7,675 nucleotides of DNA, from positions 1-7,675 of the forward strand of contig JALRJD010000245.1 of the NCBI GenBank assembly GCA_023255165.1. The letters run 5' to 3'. The notes beneath the pieces are model-generated. The model ran no database searches. It saw nothing but the letters and a program-made list of their open reading frames with translations, and was not told the origin of the DNA. A program made the position numbers and the translations under genes. Positions 1 through 6,020 of this stretch are shown here, one piece after another (position 1 is the first letter of the stretch; each line of letters starts with the position of its first letter). The stretch comes from Porticoccaceae bacterium. GTDB lineage: Bacteria; Pseudomonadota; Gammaproteobacteria; Pseudomonadales; Porticoccaceae.

Positions 1-450
1 CATCTCTTCGTCGAGGTATTTAAAGCTCAGCATATAGGTCAGCTCGTCGAGCACCACCAAATGGTAGCTGTCGTCGGCAAGCATTTTTGCCGCAACGGCC
101 CAACTGGTTTCCGCCGCGGCAATATCGCCTGCGCGATCCTGGGTGTCCCAGGTAAAGCCGGTGCCCATCTGTTGAAAGGTCACCTGCGGGCACTGGTCGC
201 GCACATAGAGTTCCTCACCGGAAAGCTGTGCGCCCTTGATAAACTGCACCACTCCAACCTTGTAACCGTAACCGAGGGCACGCATCACCATGCCAAAGGC
301 GGAGCTGGATTTGCCCTTGCCATTGCCGGTGAGCAGTATCGAAACACCGCGCTCGGTGTTAGCGGCGGCAATTGAGGCGTCGACATTTTCCTTGAGTTTC
401 TCCATCTTCTTTTGATGGGATTGCTGTTTTTTATCCTGATTATCACTCAT
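1..450 (-). CDS. cobO: Cob(I)yrinic acid a,c-diamide / cob(I)alamin adenosyltransferase, partial (C-terminus off window)
   Basis: The enzyme transfers the 5'-deoxyadenosyl group of ATP to the cobalt of reduced corrinoids, making the coenzyme form of B12 in the cytoplasm. The first 150 codons are present, open to the left edge; family members are about 200 aa. After a lysine-rich, polar N-terminus (residues 1-25), a P-loop TGNGKGKSS lies at 41-49, followed by AFGMVMRALGYG (51-62), VVQFIKG (67-73) and the Walker-B-like strand LVVLDELTYML (131-141). All are typical of the CobO/BtuR (CobA) family. The ATG at 450 is preceded by AAGAG at a 9-nt spacing, and that site overlaps the stop codon of the upstream DUF71 gene. 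Only 13 nt separate the two genes, so it is the third gene of the riboswitch-led operon. The identification is firm; only the missing C-terminus is unseen. Confidence 0.95.
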   Translation of the reverse strand, partial: MSDNQDKKQQSHQKKMEKLKENVDASIAAANTERGVSILLTGNGKGKSSSAFGMVMRALGYGYKVGVVQFIKGAQLSGEELYVRDQCPQVTFQQMGTGFTWDTQDRAGDIAAAETSWAVAAKMLADDSYHLVVLDELTYMLSFKYLDEEM

Positions 451-463
451 GGTATTTCACTCT

Positions 464-1162
464 TTAAGATTCGGTTTCAAACAACAGATCGGCATAGACA
501 AAGCCATCGCGGGTGACCACTTCGCCCGAGGTTATCGCAATCGGCGCACTAAACATAGGGCCGTCCCAGGCGAAGGTGTGAAACTCGCCATTTTCACCAC
601 AGGGGTCTACGGTTTGCGGCAGCGAGTCGAGCAAGGTTTGGTCGAAGTCATGACCGGCAAAATGCGGCTCCATCACGCGCGGGTCCAGGCAAGTGATGCG
701 CGCTTTTAAACCGCCGGCAATCATTTCCCGTGACAATTCGGCGGTGGGAATCGCCCATAATGGAAACAACAGCTCGATGCCGGTTCCCTGCATCTGGGTT
801 TCGCGATAGCTGCGAATATCCTCAAGAAACAGATCACCAAAGGCAATTGCGTCCATGCGAAACTGCTCTTTGGCGTCCTCCAGCCCTCTACCCATAATGT
901 CCTGATACTGCTCGTTGGAACAGGGCCATGGCAACGCAATTTCAAGCAGTGGCAAATTCGCCGCCTGGGCCTGACGGCGAACCAGTTGCTGGCGCACGCC
1001 GTGAATGGCTGAGCGATTAAACTCGGCGTTAAAAGTGGTGAGCAAGCCCACCACCTCAACAGTTGGATCCTGCTGCAGCTGATACAGCGTCCAGGCCGAA
1101 TCTTTGCCGCTGCTCCACGACAGCACGACGCGTTTGACCGGGCTCCCGGTTGCGGCAGTCAT
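464..1162 (-). CDS. DUF71/COG2102 (Dph6-like) ATP pyrophosphatase, B12-associated type
   Basis: A 232-aa member of the adenine nucleotide alpha-hydrolase superfamily, related to diphthine-ammonia ligase. The PP-loop SWSSGKDS lies at residues 15-22 and would bind ATP. The family blocks AFGDLFLEDIRSYRE (107-121) and CGENGEFHTFAWDGP (188-202) are both present, so the fold is intact and full length. Eukaryotes and archaea use relatives to amidate diphthamide on EF-2, but bacteria lack diphthamide. Comparative genomics has assigned a bacterial subgroup to B12 salvage, with the reaction still unproven. Its place between btuB and cobO, behind a cobalamin riboswitch, fits that subgroup: an ATP-dependent amidation of a corrinoid side chain is a reasonable inference. 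The ATG directly abuts the btuB stop (TAAATG) and has no clear Shine-Dalgarno site, so translation is probably coupled to btuB. Confidence 0.88.
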   Translation of the reverse strand: MTAATGSPVKRVVLSWSSGKDSAWTLYQLQQDPTVEVVGLLTTFNAEFNRSAIHGVRQQLVRRQAQAANLPLLEIALPWPCSNEQYQDIMGRGLEDAKEQFRMDAIAFGDLFLEDIRSYRETQMQGTGIELLFPLWAIPTAELSREMIAGGLKARITCLDPRVMEPHFAGHDFDQTLLDSLPQTVDPCGENGEFHTFAWDGPMFSAPIAITSGEVVTRDGFVYADLLFETES

Positions 1163-3133
1163 TTACAGACTCAGGCGCAGGCCAAGGCTGGCGCCTCTAC
1201 CCAATGTCCGATAGCCGTAAACCTCTTCGTACTCTTCATCGAGCAGGTTCTCCAGCCGCAAGTAGATGCCAAGCTTCTCGGTGGCCTGGTAGTTGGCATT
1301 AACATTGATCAGAGTGTAGTCAGCCAAAGTGACTGTCTGAGCCGGTGTCGGCCAGGGTGGGAAAAATGTATCGGTCTGCGAGCCGCTGTACTGGGCATTG
1401 GCATTAATCTTCAACTCGTCCATTACCTGCCAGGCCAGATTCAGGCTGGCGGTGTGGCGCGGGCGTCGGATCTCGTCGATAAAACCACCGGCGCCATCCG
1501 ATTCAACTGAATCGGTATAGGTATAAGCCGCATTTATCGACAGCCTGTCGCTCAAGACTGCCGTCGCGATGAGTTCAACACCCTGACGCTGACTGGCGCC
1601 CTGCTTATTGTCAGCGGTGTAGGCATAGGTCACCGGATCCAGCACAAAACCATCAATTTCACCTTCCAGATCGGCATCAAACAAGGTTGCCGACAGCATC
1701 AGATCGCCGTCGAGCAGCTGTTGATCAATACCCAGCTCCCAGCTGGTGGACTCTTCCGGCTCAAGGATAGGGTTGCCCAAAAAGTTGGTGTAGAAACCAA
1801 AGCGCTCGGCAAAGGTAGGGTTTTTAATCGCGGTGCCATAGGCGCTGCGCAGTCTGGTGTTCTCGGCGAGCTGATAAACTGCCTCGGCACGGTAGGTGGT
1901 CGCGCTCTCAAATTCCGAGTTATCGTCATAGCGCGCGCTGGCTGCCAGGCTCAAATTGTCGGTAACCTCGGTGCGATACTCGAGAGCAACGCTGTCGGTA
2001 TTGCGCTCGCGATCCTGATTGGGATCGTAGATGCCGCCAGAACCGTAATCCAGAATTGGCCCACGCTGCTGAAAGTCTTCCTCTTCGCGCTCGAGCAACA
2101 GCGACAAACGTTGGCTGGAGTCATCCCAAAACAGCGAGCCAATATATTGATATTGATCTTTGGTTGAGGCGGTCGACACGCCCAAATTGCCATCGGCAAA
2201 ATTTTCATTGTCATTTTTGGATTGAGCGATCACCAGACTGTGCTGAAAATTACCGGAGGCGGAAATATAGTCACCCTTCAAACGCATGGTGGTATTGCGA
2301 AACTCGGAAACCAGATCCTGATCTTCGATAAAACCATCAAAATCATTGTCGGCATCAAACTCATTCATGCCCTCGGACTGACGTGCAGCAAAAGAGAGCC
2401 GCAGCTCTTCGCTGACATCCCAGCCGGCCTTGAGGTTGACGCTGGTGTTTCGGTAGCCATCTTTTTCGCTGCCGCTGCGGGAAATATTGTCGCCGTCGGT
2501 CTCGAGATGGGTTGCGCCGAGGCGGATATCAAAGTCGCCCTGCTTTGAGCCCACGCTGATACCGCTGTGACGAGTGGCAAAGTTGCCGGCCTCGGTAAAG
2601 GCGCTGGCGGTAACCGGCACATCGGCGCTGCGGGTGATAATGTTGATCACACCAGACATGGCATCGCTACCGCGCATTGAGCTCTGTGGTCCGCGGATCA
2701 CTTCGATGCGCTCAATCTCGTCGGCACTCAAGTTACCCCAGTTAACTTCGTCACTCTGAGATGGGTCATTGGCTTCAACACCATCAATCAATACCAGCAG
2801 ATGGTTGGCTTCGGCGCCGCGAACACGTATCTGTGTGGCGGAACCCTGCACGCCACTGCGGCTGACCGCCAGCCCCGGAACATCGCGTAACAGGTCGCTG
2901 ACGCTGAGTGCCGCACGGTTGGCAAGTTGCTCGCTGTCGATAACGGTAATCGCATTGGCGGATTGATCTGCCGGAATTGGCAGCAGCGAGGCACTGACCA
3001 GCACCTCTTCAATTTCATCCGTCTGAGCGGAAACAGGCAGTGCGTACAGCGCACCGGAAATCAGGGAAATGGCTAGTGTCGGCACTGAAAATTGTGCTGA
3101 TAAATGTTTACAAAAAGGGAATTGAATTTTCAT
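1163..3133 (-). CDS. btuB: TonB-dependent vitamin B12 outer-membrane receptor BtuB
   Basis: The product is a 656-aa outer-membrane receptor that imports cobalamin using energy from TonB. A signal peptide covers about residues 1-36, with predicted cleavage after ALPVSA. A TonB-box-like stretch (EEVLVSAS, 42-49) follows, then the plug (about 55-170, with VLIDGVEAND, IERIEVIRGPQSSMRGSDAMSG and INIITR) and a 22-strand-type barrel. Segments that match E. coli BtuB as I recall it include ARYDDNSEF, AYGTAIKNP, RFGFYTNFLGNPILEPE and, near the C-terminus, EEYEEVYGYRTLGR. An Asp-rich DxDxDxDG loop (260-267) resembles the calcium-binding region of BtuB. The chain ends in Leu and not the usual aromatic residue. 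I chose ATG 3133 because AAGAGA stands 9 nt before it; a GTG at 3151 is in frame but has no ribosome site. The cobalamin riboswitch upstream and cobO downstream support B12 as the substrate. Confidence 0.93.
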   Translation of the reverse strand: MKIQFPFCKHLSAQFSVPTLAISLISGALYALPVSAQTDEIEEVLVSASLLPIPADQSANAITVIDSEQLANRAALSVSDLLRDVPGLAVSRSGVQGSATQIRVRGAEANHLLVLIDGVEANDPSQSDEVNWGNLSADEIERIEVIRGPQSSMRGSDAMSGVINIITRSADVPVTASAFTEAGNFATRHSGISVGSKQGDFDIRLGATHLETDGDNISRSGSEKDGYRNTSVNLKAGWDVSEELRLSFAARQSEGMNEFDADNDFDGFIEDQDLVSEFRNTTMRLKGDYISASGNFQHSLVIAQSKNDNENFADGNLGVSTASTKDQYQYIGSLFWDDSSQRLSLLLEREEEDFQQRGPILDYGSGGIYDPNQDRERNTDSVALEYRTEVTDNLSLAASARYDDNSEFESATTYRAEAVYQLAENTRLRSAYGTAIKNPTFAERFGFYTNFLGNPILEPEESTSWELGIDQQLLDGDLMLSATLFDADLEGEIDGFVLDPVTYAYTADNKQGASQRQGVELIATAVLSDRLSINAAYTYTDSVESDGAGGFIDEIRRPRHTASLNLAWQVMDELKINANAQYSGSQTDTFFPPWPTPAQTVTLADYTLINVNANYQATEKLGIYLRLENLLDEEYEEVYGYRTLGRGASLGLRLSL

Positions 3134-3139
3134 TTTAAA

Positions 3140-3201
3140 GGTCTCTTGCACTCACACCCGAGTGACTAAAAGTTGAAATTACGAGGGCGTGCAAGGAAAC
3201 C
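3140..3201 (-). promoter_or_regulatory. Putative Shine-Dalgarno-sequestering hairpin of the riboswitch expression platform
   Basis: On the minus strand GGTTTCCTTGCAC (3201-3189) can pair with GTGCAAGAGACC (3151-3140). That gives 12 bp with one bulged C and one G-U pair. The 3' arm contains the whole btuB ribosome site AAGAGA, 9 nt before the ATG. The loop holds a smaller stem, CACTC/GAGTG. Next to the 5' arm lies another hairpin, GACAG-TCT-CTGTC (3214-3202), that could stack on it. No U-run follows any of these stems, so the sequence favours control of translation over transcription termination. The link to aptamer state is inferred. Confidence 0.6.
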
Positions 3202-3251
3202 GACAGAGACTGTCAATCAGCACAAGACCGCACCCCGCGGTTTGTCTGCGT

Positions 3252-3474
3252 TGTGACAGGCCGGTCTCCGGACTCATAAGTGAGCGCCTTATCAGCTACT
3301 CTGTTTGGCGCCTTCCCATGCAGTTGCACAGTGGCTTGTTGCCAAACATTCTTATTTACCGTTGCGGGGGCAGTGTTGGGATAGCTCGTTTGCCGATTCC
3401 TGGCAGAGCGCACCAACTTCCCGTTTCACTCTTTTGGTCACCATCAGAGCTGACCAAAAAGAGAACCTGTTACA
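3252..3474 (-). ncRNA. Cobalamin (B12) riboswitch aptamer
   Basis: In transcript order on the minus strand, the conserved parts of the cobalamin riboswitch all appear. The closing stem P1 pairs 3466-3474 with 3252-3260 (TGTAACAGG with CCTGTCACA, one mismatch). GGTTCTC next to it can pair with GAGACC of the B12 box. A hairpin with arms TTTTGGTCA and TGACCAAAA spans about 3431-3459. ACGGGAAG is at 3424-3417, and GTTGG (3417-3413) pairs with CCAAC (3379-3375). The core CTGCCCCCGCAAC is at 3373-3361. The stem GTTTGGC/GCCAAAC (3347-3341 with 3309-3303) encloses GCCACTG and TGGGAAGG. The B12 box GAGTCCGGAGACCGGCC is at 3275-3259. The RNA binds adenosylcobalamin or a related corrinoid and would turn down btuB and, through coupling, the downstream genes. 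Confidence 0.95.
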
Positions 3475-3489
3475 GAAGCAAGAGCGGGC

Positions 3490-3518
3490 AATCTAATCTC
3501 TTAACCCATTTAAGTCAA
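3490..3518 (-). promoter_or_regulatory. Sigma70-type promoter of the btuB operon
   Basis: On the minus strand, TTGACT (3518-3513) and TAGATT (3495-3490) stand exactly 17 nt apart, close to the TTGACA-N17-TATAAT consensus. Transcription would begin near 3483, about 9 nt before the first paired base of the riboswitch. That placement is what a riboswitch leader needs. Confidence 0.75.
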
Positions 3519-3519
3519 A

Positions 3520-3550
3520 CCCAATCTGAGCCAAGCCCAATCTGAGCCAA
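3520..3550. repeat. Two tandem copies of a 15-nt unit
   Basis: CCCAATCTGAGCCAA occurs at 3520-3534 and 3536-3550, identical and separated by one G (period 16). It lies just upstream of the -35 box of the btuB promoter as read on the minus strand. It could be a paired activator or repressor site or just a local duplication; nothing in the sequence decides. Confidence 0.8.
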
Positions 3551-3631
3551 ATCTTATTTGCCCGCCCGGCTATTTATTCGGGCGCCGCTTGCGTGCTAAT
3601 CTTCGCGCTCCAAAAATAAGGCAGATCAACC
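3551..3631. other. Intergenic stretch with a GC-rich inverted repeat before the ABM-fold gene
   Basis: The inverted repeat CGCCCG (3563-3568) / CGGGCG (3579-3584) has a 10-nt AT-rich loop and no T-run, so it is not a convincing terminator on either strand. I found no strong promoter for the plus-strand gene at 3632. TTGCGT-N17-AAAAAT (starting about 3589) has passable spacing but would start transcription inside the ribosome site. Confidence 0.4.
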
Positions 3632-3916
3632 ATGCTAGCAGTACTGATTAAACGGGTTTTGGCTCCCGGAATGGAGAGCACCTACGAAGAGTTTTCACGG
3701 AAAATTATTCAGGCGGCGGTGCCGGCCAAAGGTTTTATTTCCAGCAAGTCGTTTAAAGATATCGAAAATCCGGGTATTCGTTACACCTTGATTCAGATGG
3801 AAACCCTCGCCGACTGGCAGGCCTGGCAGAGCTCTTCGGAACGCAAAACGGCGCTGAGACAGATCGAGCCATTGTTGCGCGAGCCGGAAACAGTTTCGAT
3901 TTTAACCACTGCCTAA
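3632..3916 (+). CDS. Antibiotic biosynthesis monooxygenase (ABM) fold protein
   Basis: A 94-aa protein with the layout of the ABM / dimeric alpha-beta barrel family. A first beta strand (MLAVLIKRVL, 1-10) is followed by a helix (GMESTYEEFSRKIIQAA, 13-29) and a second strand around GFISSKSFKD (34-43). Next come RYTLIQMETLADWQAWQSS (50-68), with the family's strand and WxxW-like helix, and a last strand PETVSILTT. Length is typical for single-domain members. Members act as small oxygenases or heme-handling enzymes, and many have no known substrate, so the function here is open. I see no catalytic residue that assigns a reaction. TAAGG (3617-3621) lies 10 nt before the ATG. The gene stands alone between two minus-strand units and ends 42 nt from the end of radA, with no recognisable terminator between them. 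Confidence 0.8.
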   Translation: MLAVLIKRVLAPGMESTYEEFSRKIIQAAVPAKGFISSKSFKDIENPGIRYTLIQMETLADWQAWQSSSERKTALRQIEPLLREPETVSILTTA

Positions 3917-3958
3917 CCGGGTTTGCCCTTATAACCGTTGCTTTGACCGGCGTTTATA

Positions 3959-5326
3959 TCAGAGCGCATCCAGCGCCTCGGTGACCTTGCGCACACCAAT
4001 CACCTTCATGCCTTTAATAGGCTGCTTGGGCACATTGCCCATCGGCACAATGGCGCGGGTAAAACCGTGTTTGGCCGCCTCGCGCAATCGCTCCTGACCA
4101 TTGGCCACCGGGCGAATCTCGCCCGCCAGCCCAACCTCGCCAAAGACCACCAGATCCTGGGGCAGCGACTGATCGCGGAAGCTGGAAATCACCGCCAAAA
4201 TCAGTGCCAGATCGGCGCTGGTTTCCAGCACCTTGACCCCGCCGACCACATTGACGAAGACATCCTGATCGCCAACCATAATGCCGCCATGGCGATGCAG
4301 CACCGCCAGCAACATCGATAGCCGATTGTGATCAAGGCCTACCGTCACCCGCCGCGGATTGCCAAGATGGCTGTCATCGACCAGCGCCTGCAACTCAACC
4401 AGCAGCGGTCGGGTGCCCTCCCAGACAATCATCACAACACTGCCGGATGACACCTCGTCACCGCGCTGTAAAAAAATTGCCGAGGGGTTTGGCACCTCGC
4501 GCAGACCTTTGTCGGTCATGGCGAACACGCCCAGCTCATTGACCGCGCCAAAGCGATTTTTGTGGCTGCGCAGGGTGCGAAAATGGTTGTCGCTGGAACC
4601 CTCCAGCATCAGCGAGCAGTCGATCATATGTTCAAGTACTTTGGGGCCTGCCAGCGAACCATCTTTGGTGACGTGGCCAACCAGGATCAATACCGTGCCG
4701 GTCTGCTTGGCAAAGCGCACCAGCATTGCGGCACTCTCGCGCACCTGGGAAACGCTGCCCGGCGCCGAGGCCACTTCTTCTATATGCATCACCTGAATCG
4801 AATCGACCACCAGAATTTTCGGTCGCTTCTGCTCGGCAATGGCACACACGGTTTCCACCGAAGTCTCGGCCATAATCTCCAGCTTGTCGGTGGGCAGTCC
4901 CAAACGATTGGCGCGCATGGCAATCTGTTGCGGCGACTCTTCGCCGGTGACATAGAGCGACGAATGATTTTCCGCCAGCTTGCACAGGGTTTGCAGCAGC
5001 ACCGTACTCTTGCCCGCACCAGGCTCACCGCCGAGCAAGACACAGGAACCGGGTACCAGGCCGCCGCCGAGCACTAGATCCAGCTCACCAGTGCCGGTAC
5101 TGATGCGCGGGATCTCGTCCAGAGCAATATCCGCCAGGGTTTTCACCGCACCATCCACAGCGCCGGCAAATCCTGGGCGCAGCACCTTGCCGCCGCGGGC
5201 GGGGGCACTCAGACGAATTTCTGACAATGTGTTCCAGGCATTGCACTCGGTGCACTGACCCTGCCATTTGCGATAGTCGGCACCGCAGTCATTGCAGACA
5301 TAGGCTGATTTGGTTTTGGTGGCCAC
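3959..5326 (-). CDS. radA: DNA repair protein RadA (RecA-like branch-migration ATPase)
   Basis: RadA is a cytoplasmic ATPase that helps RecA process recombination intermediates and extend strand exchange. The 455-aa chain is full length (E. coli RadA is 460). A four-cysteine zinc finger is at the N-terminus (C11, C14, C25, C28). The P-loop GGEPGAGKST is at 99-108, the Walker B strand ILVVDS at 171-176 and the RadA signature KNRFG at 256-260. A Lon-like C-terminal domain follows, with VNVVGG (358-363) and FGEVGLAGEIRPV (395-407). The start is a GTG with a strong AGGAGAG ribosome site (5338-5332) at good spacing; no upstream ATG competes. A LexA-type operator lies about 50 nt upstream, so induction by DNA damage is likely. 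The gene is single and is transcribed away from the acetyltransferase gene. Confidence 0.97.
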   Translation of the reverse strand: MATKTKSAYVCNDCGADYRKWQGQCTECNAWNTLSEIRLSAPARGGKVLRPGFAGAVDGAVKTLADIALDEIPRISTGTGELDLVLGGGLVPGSCVLLGGEPGAGKSTVLLQTLCKLAENHSSLYVTGEESPQQIAMRANRLGLPTDKLEIMAETSVETVCAIAEQKRPKILVVDSIQVMHIEEVASAPGSVSQVRESAAMLVRFAKQTGTVLILVGHVTKDGSLAGPKVLEHMIDCSLMLEGSSDNHFRTLRSHKNRFGAVNELGVFAMTDKGLREVPNPSAIFLQRGDEVSSGSVVMIVWEGTRPLLVELQALVDDSHLGNPRRVTVGLDHNRLSMLLAVLHRHGGIMVGDQDVFVNVVGGVKVLETSADLALILAVISSFRDQSLPQDLVVFGEVGLAGEIRPVANGQERLREAAKHGFTRAIVPMGNVPKQPIKGMKVIGVRKVTEALDAL

Positions 5327-5375
5327 GTAAACTCTCCTGAAGGCGGTTGTCGGTTTTTAGCTTATTTAATCTTAT

Positions 5376-5395
5376 TACTGTTGTTATGTACAGTA
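5376..5395. promoter_or_regulatory. LexA-type SOS box between radA and the acetyltransferase gene
   Basis: TACTGTTGTTATGTACAGTA fits the E. coli LexA operator TACTGT-N8-ACAGTA exactly at all twelve outer positions, and the centre agrees at four of eight. The perfect arms extend one base further out on each side (ATTACTGT 5374-5381, ACAGTAAT 5390-5397). It ends 50 nt before the radA GTG and 72 nt before the acetyltransferase ATG. On the minus strand TTACTG-N16-TAAGAT could be the radA promoter, and on the plus strand TTGTTA-N16-TATTCT (5381-5408) could serve the other gene. The box overlaps both, so repression could act on either. LexA binding is inferred from the motif. Confidence 0.8.
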
Positions 5396-5466
5396 ATGAC
5401 GCTATTCTCAATCCACACTGTGGCGGCTAAGATGCAGCTTCGGAAATAAATACAACAGAGAGCATT

Positions 5467-5967
5467 ATGCCCAACAACACCAGTGACTCCGATTTTAAAA
5501 TACGTGCGGCAACCAAACAGGACTGCGCGACTATTTTGCACTTTATCACCCTGCTGGCGGAGTATGAGAAGCTCGCCCACGAGGTGGTTGCGGATACAGA
5601 CAAACTGGCGGCGACATTGTTTGGCGACAAACCCAGCGCCGAAGTGGTGATTGCCGAATACCAGGATCAAGCAGTCGGTTTTGCGCTCTATTTCACCAAC
5701 TACTCGACCTTTCTCGCTCAGCCCGGTATCTATCTCGAGGATCTGTTTGTTGAAACCAGTATGCGTGGCAAAGGATTTGGCAAAGCGCTTTTAACCCATC
5801 TGGCCAAACTGGCGGTGGCGCGACATTGCGGTCGTCTCGAATGGTCGGTGCTCGACTGGAACCAACCGGCAATCGATTTTTATCGTTCACTGGGCGCGGA
5901 ACCAATGGACGGTTGGACAGTTAATCGTCTTACCGGTGCTGCGCTAACAAATCTGGCGGCAGCATAG
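5467..5967 (+). CDS. GNAT N-acetyltransferase, spermidine/spermine (SSAT)-like
   Basis: A 166-aa GCN5-related N-acetyltransferase that would move an acetyl group from acetyl-CoA to an amine. It begins with KIRAATKQDCATI (12-24) and LAEYEKL (30-36). The acceptor-side strand VGFALYFTNYSTF (70-82) leads into IYLEDLFVETSMRGKGFGKALL (87-108), which contains the acetyl-CoA pyrophosphate loop RGKGFGKA. The C-terminal part WSVLDWNQPAIDFYRSLGA (125-143) and WTVNRL (149-154) completes the fold. The pattern YSTF...GIYLEDLFV and VLDWN.PAI.FYRSLGA is that of the SSAT1/SSAT2 group, so polyamines or thialysine-like amines are candidate substrates. Substrate assignment from sequence is weak in this family. 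The ATG is preceded by a modest AGAGAG site. It is divergent from radA and shares its upstream region with the LexA box. A 53-nt gap separates it from the next gene on the same strand, so the two may be co-transcribed. Confidence 0.9.
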   Translation: MPNNTSDSDFKIRAATKQDCATILHFITLLAEYEKLAHEVVADTDKLAATLFGDKPSAEVVIAEYQDQAVGFALYFTNYSTFLAQPGIYLEDLFVETSMRGKGFGKALLTHLAKLAVARHCGRLEWSVLDWNQPAIDFYRSLGAEPMDGWTVNRLTGAALTNLAAA

Positions 5968-5969
5968 AG

Positions 5970-6004
5970 CCTGAAATCTAAAACCTGAAATCTAAAACCT
6001 GAAA
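5970..6004. repeat. 14-nt tandem repeat, 2.5 copies
   Basis: The unit CCTGAAATCTAAAA is at 5970-5983 and 5984-5997, followed by a half copy CCTGAAA (5998-6004). The copies are identical. They fill most of the gap between the acetyltransferase and dehalogenase-like genes and end just before the ribosome site AAAGGAG (6007-6013). They probably arose by slippage; no hairpin or regulatory motif is evident. Confidence 0.9.
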
Positions 6005-6020
6005 GCAAAGGAGCGCATCC

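Noticed and set aside
3134..3151. Longer btuB start at GTG 3151
   Set aside because: No ribosome site precedes it, and its first codons contain the ribosome site AAGAGA that serves the ATG at 3133. The signal peptide also looks normal from 3133.
3189..3545. Plus-strand open frame of 118 codons opposite the btuB leader
   Set aside because: It lies across the cobalamin riboswitch and the btuB promoter on the other strand. It has no family resemblance and its content is explained by the conserved RNA.
3563..3584. GC-rich inverted repeat as a rho-independent terminator
   Set aside because: The stem is only 6 bp with a 10-nt loop, and no T-run follows on either strand.
3917..3958. Terminator between the converging ABM-fold gene and radA
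   Set aside because: Only 3-bp stems such as GGG-TTTG-CCC are visible, with no T-run, so no call is supported.
4562..5077. Long plus-strand open frame opposite radA
   Set aside because: It is antisense to well-conserved RadA coding sequence, has no recognisable domain, and is explained by codon use on the radA strand.
5970..6004. Short direct repeats as a CRISPR array
   Set aside because: The units are 14 nt, contiguous, without spacers, and have no cas genes nearby.
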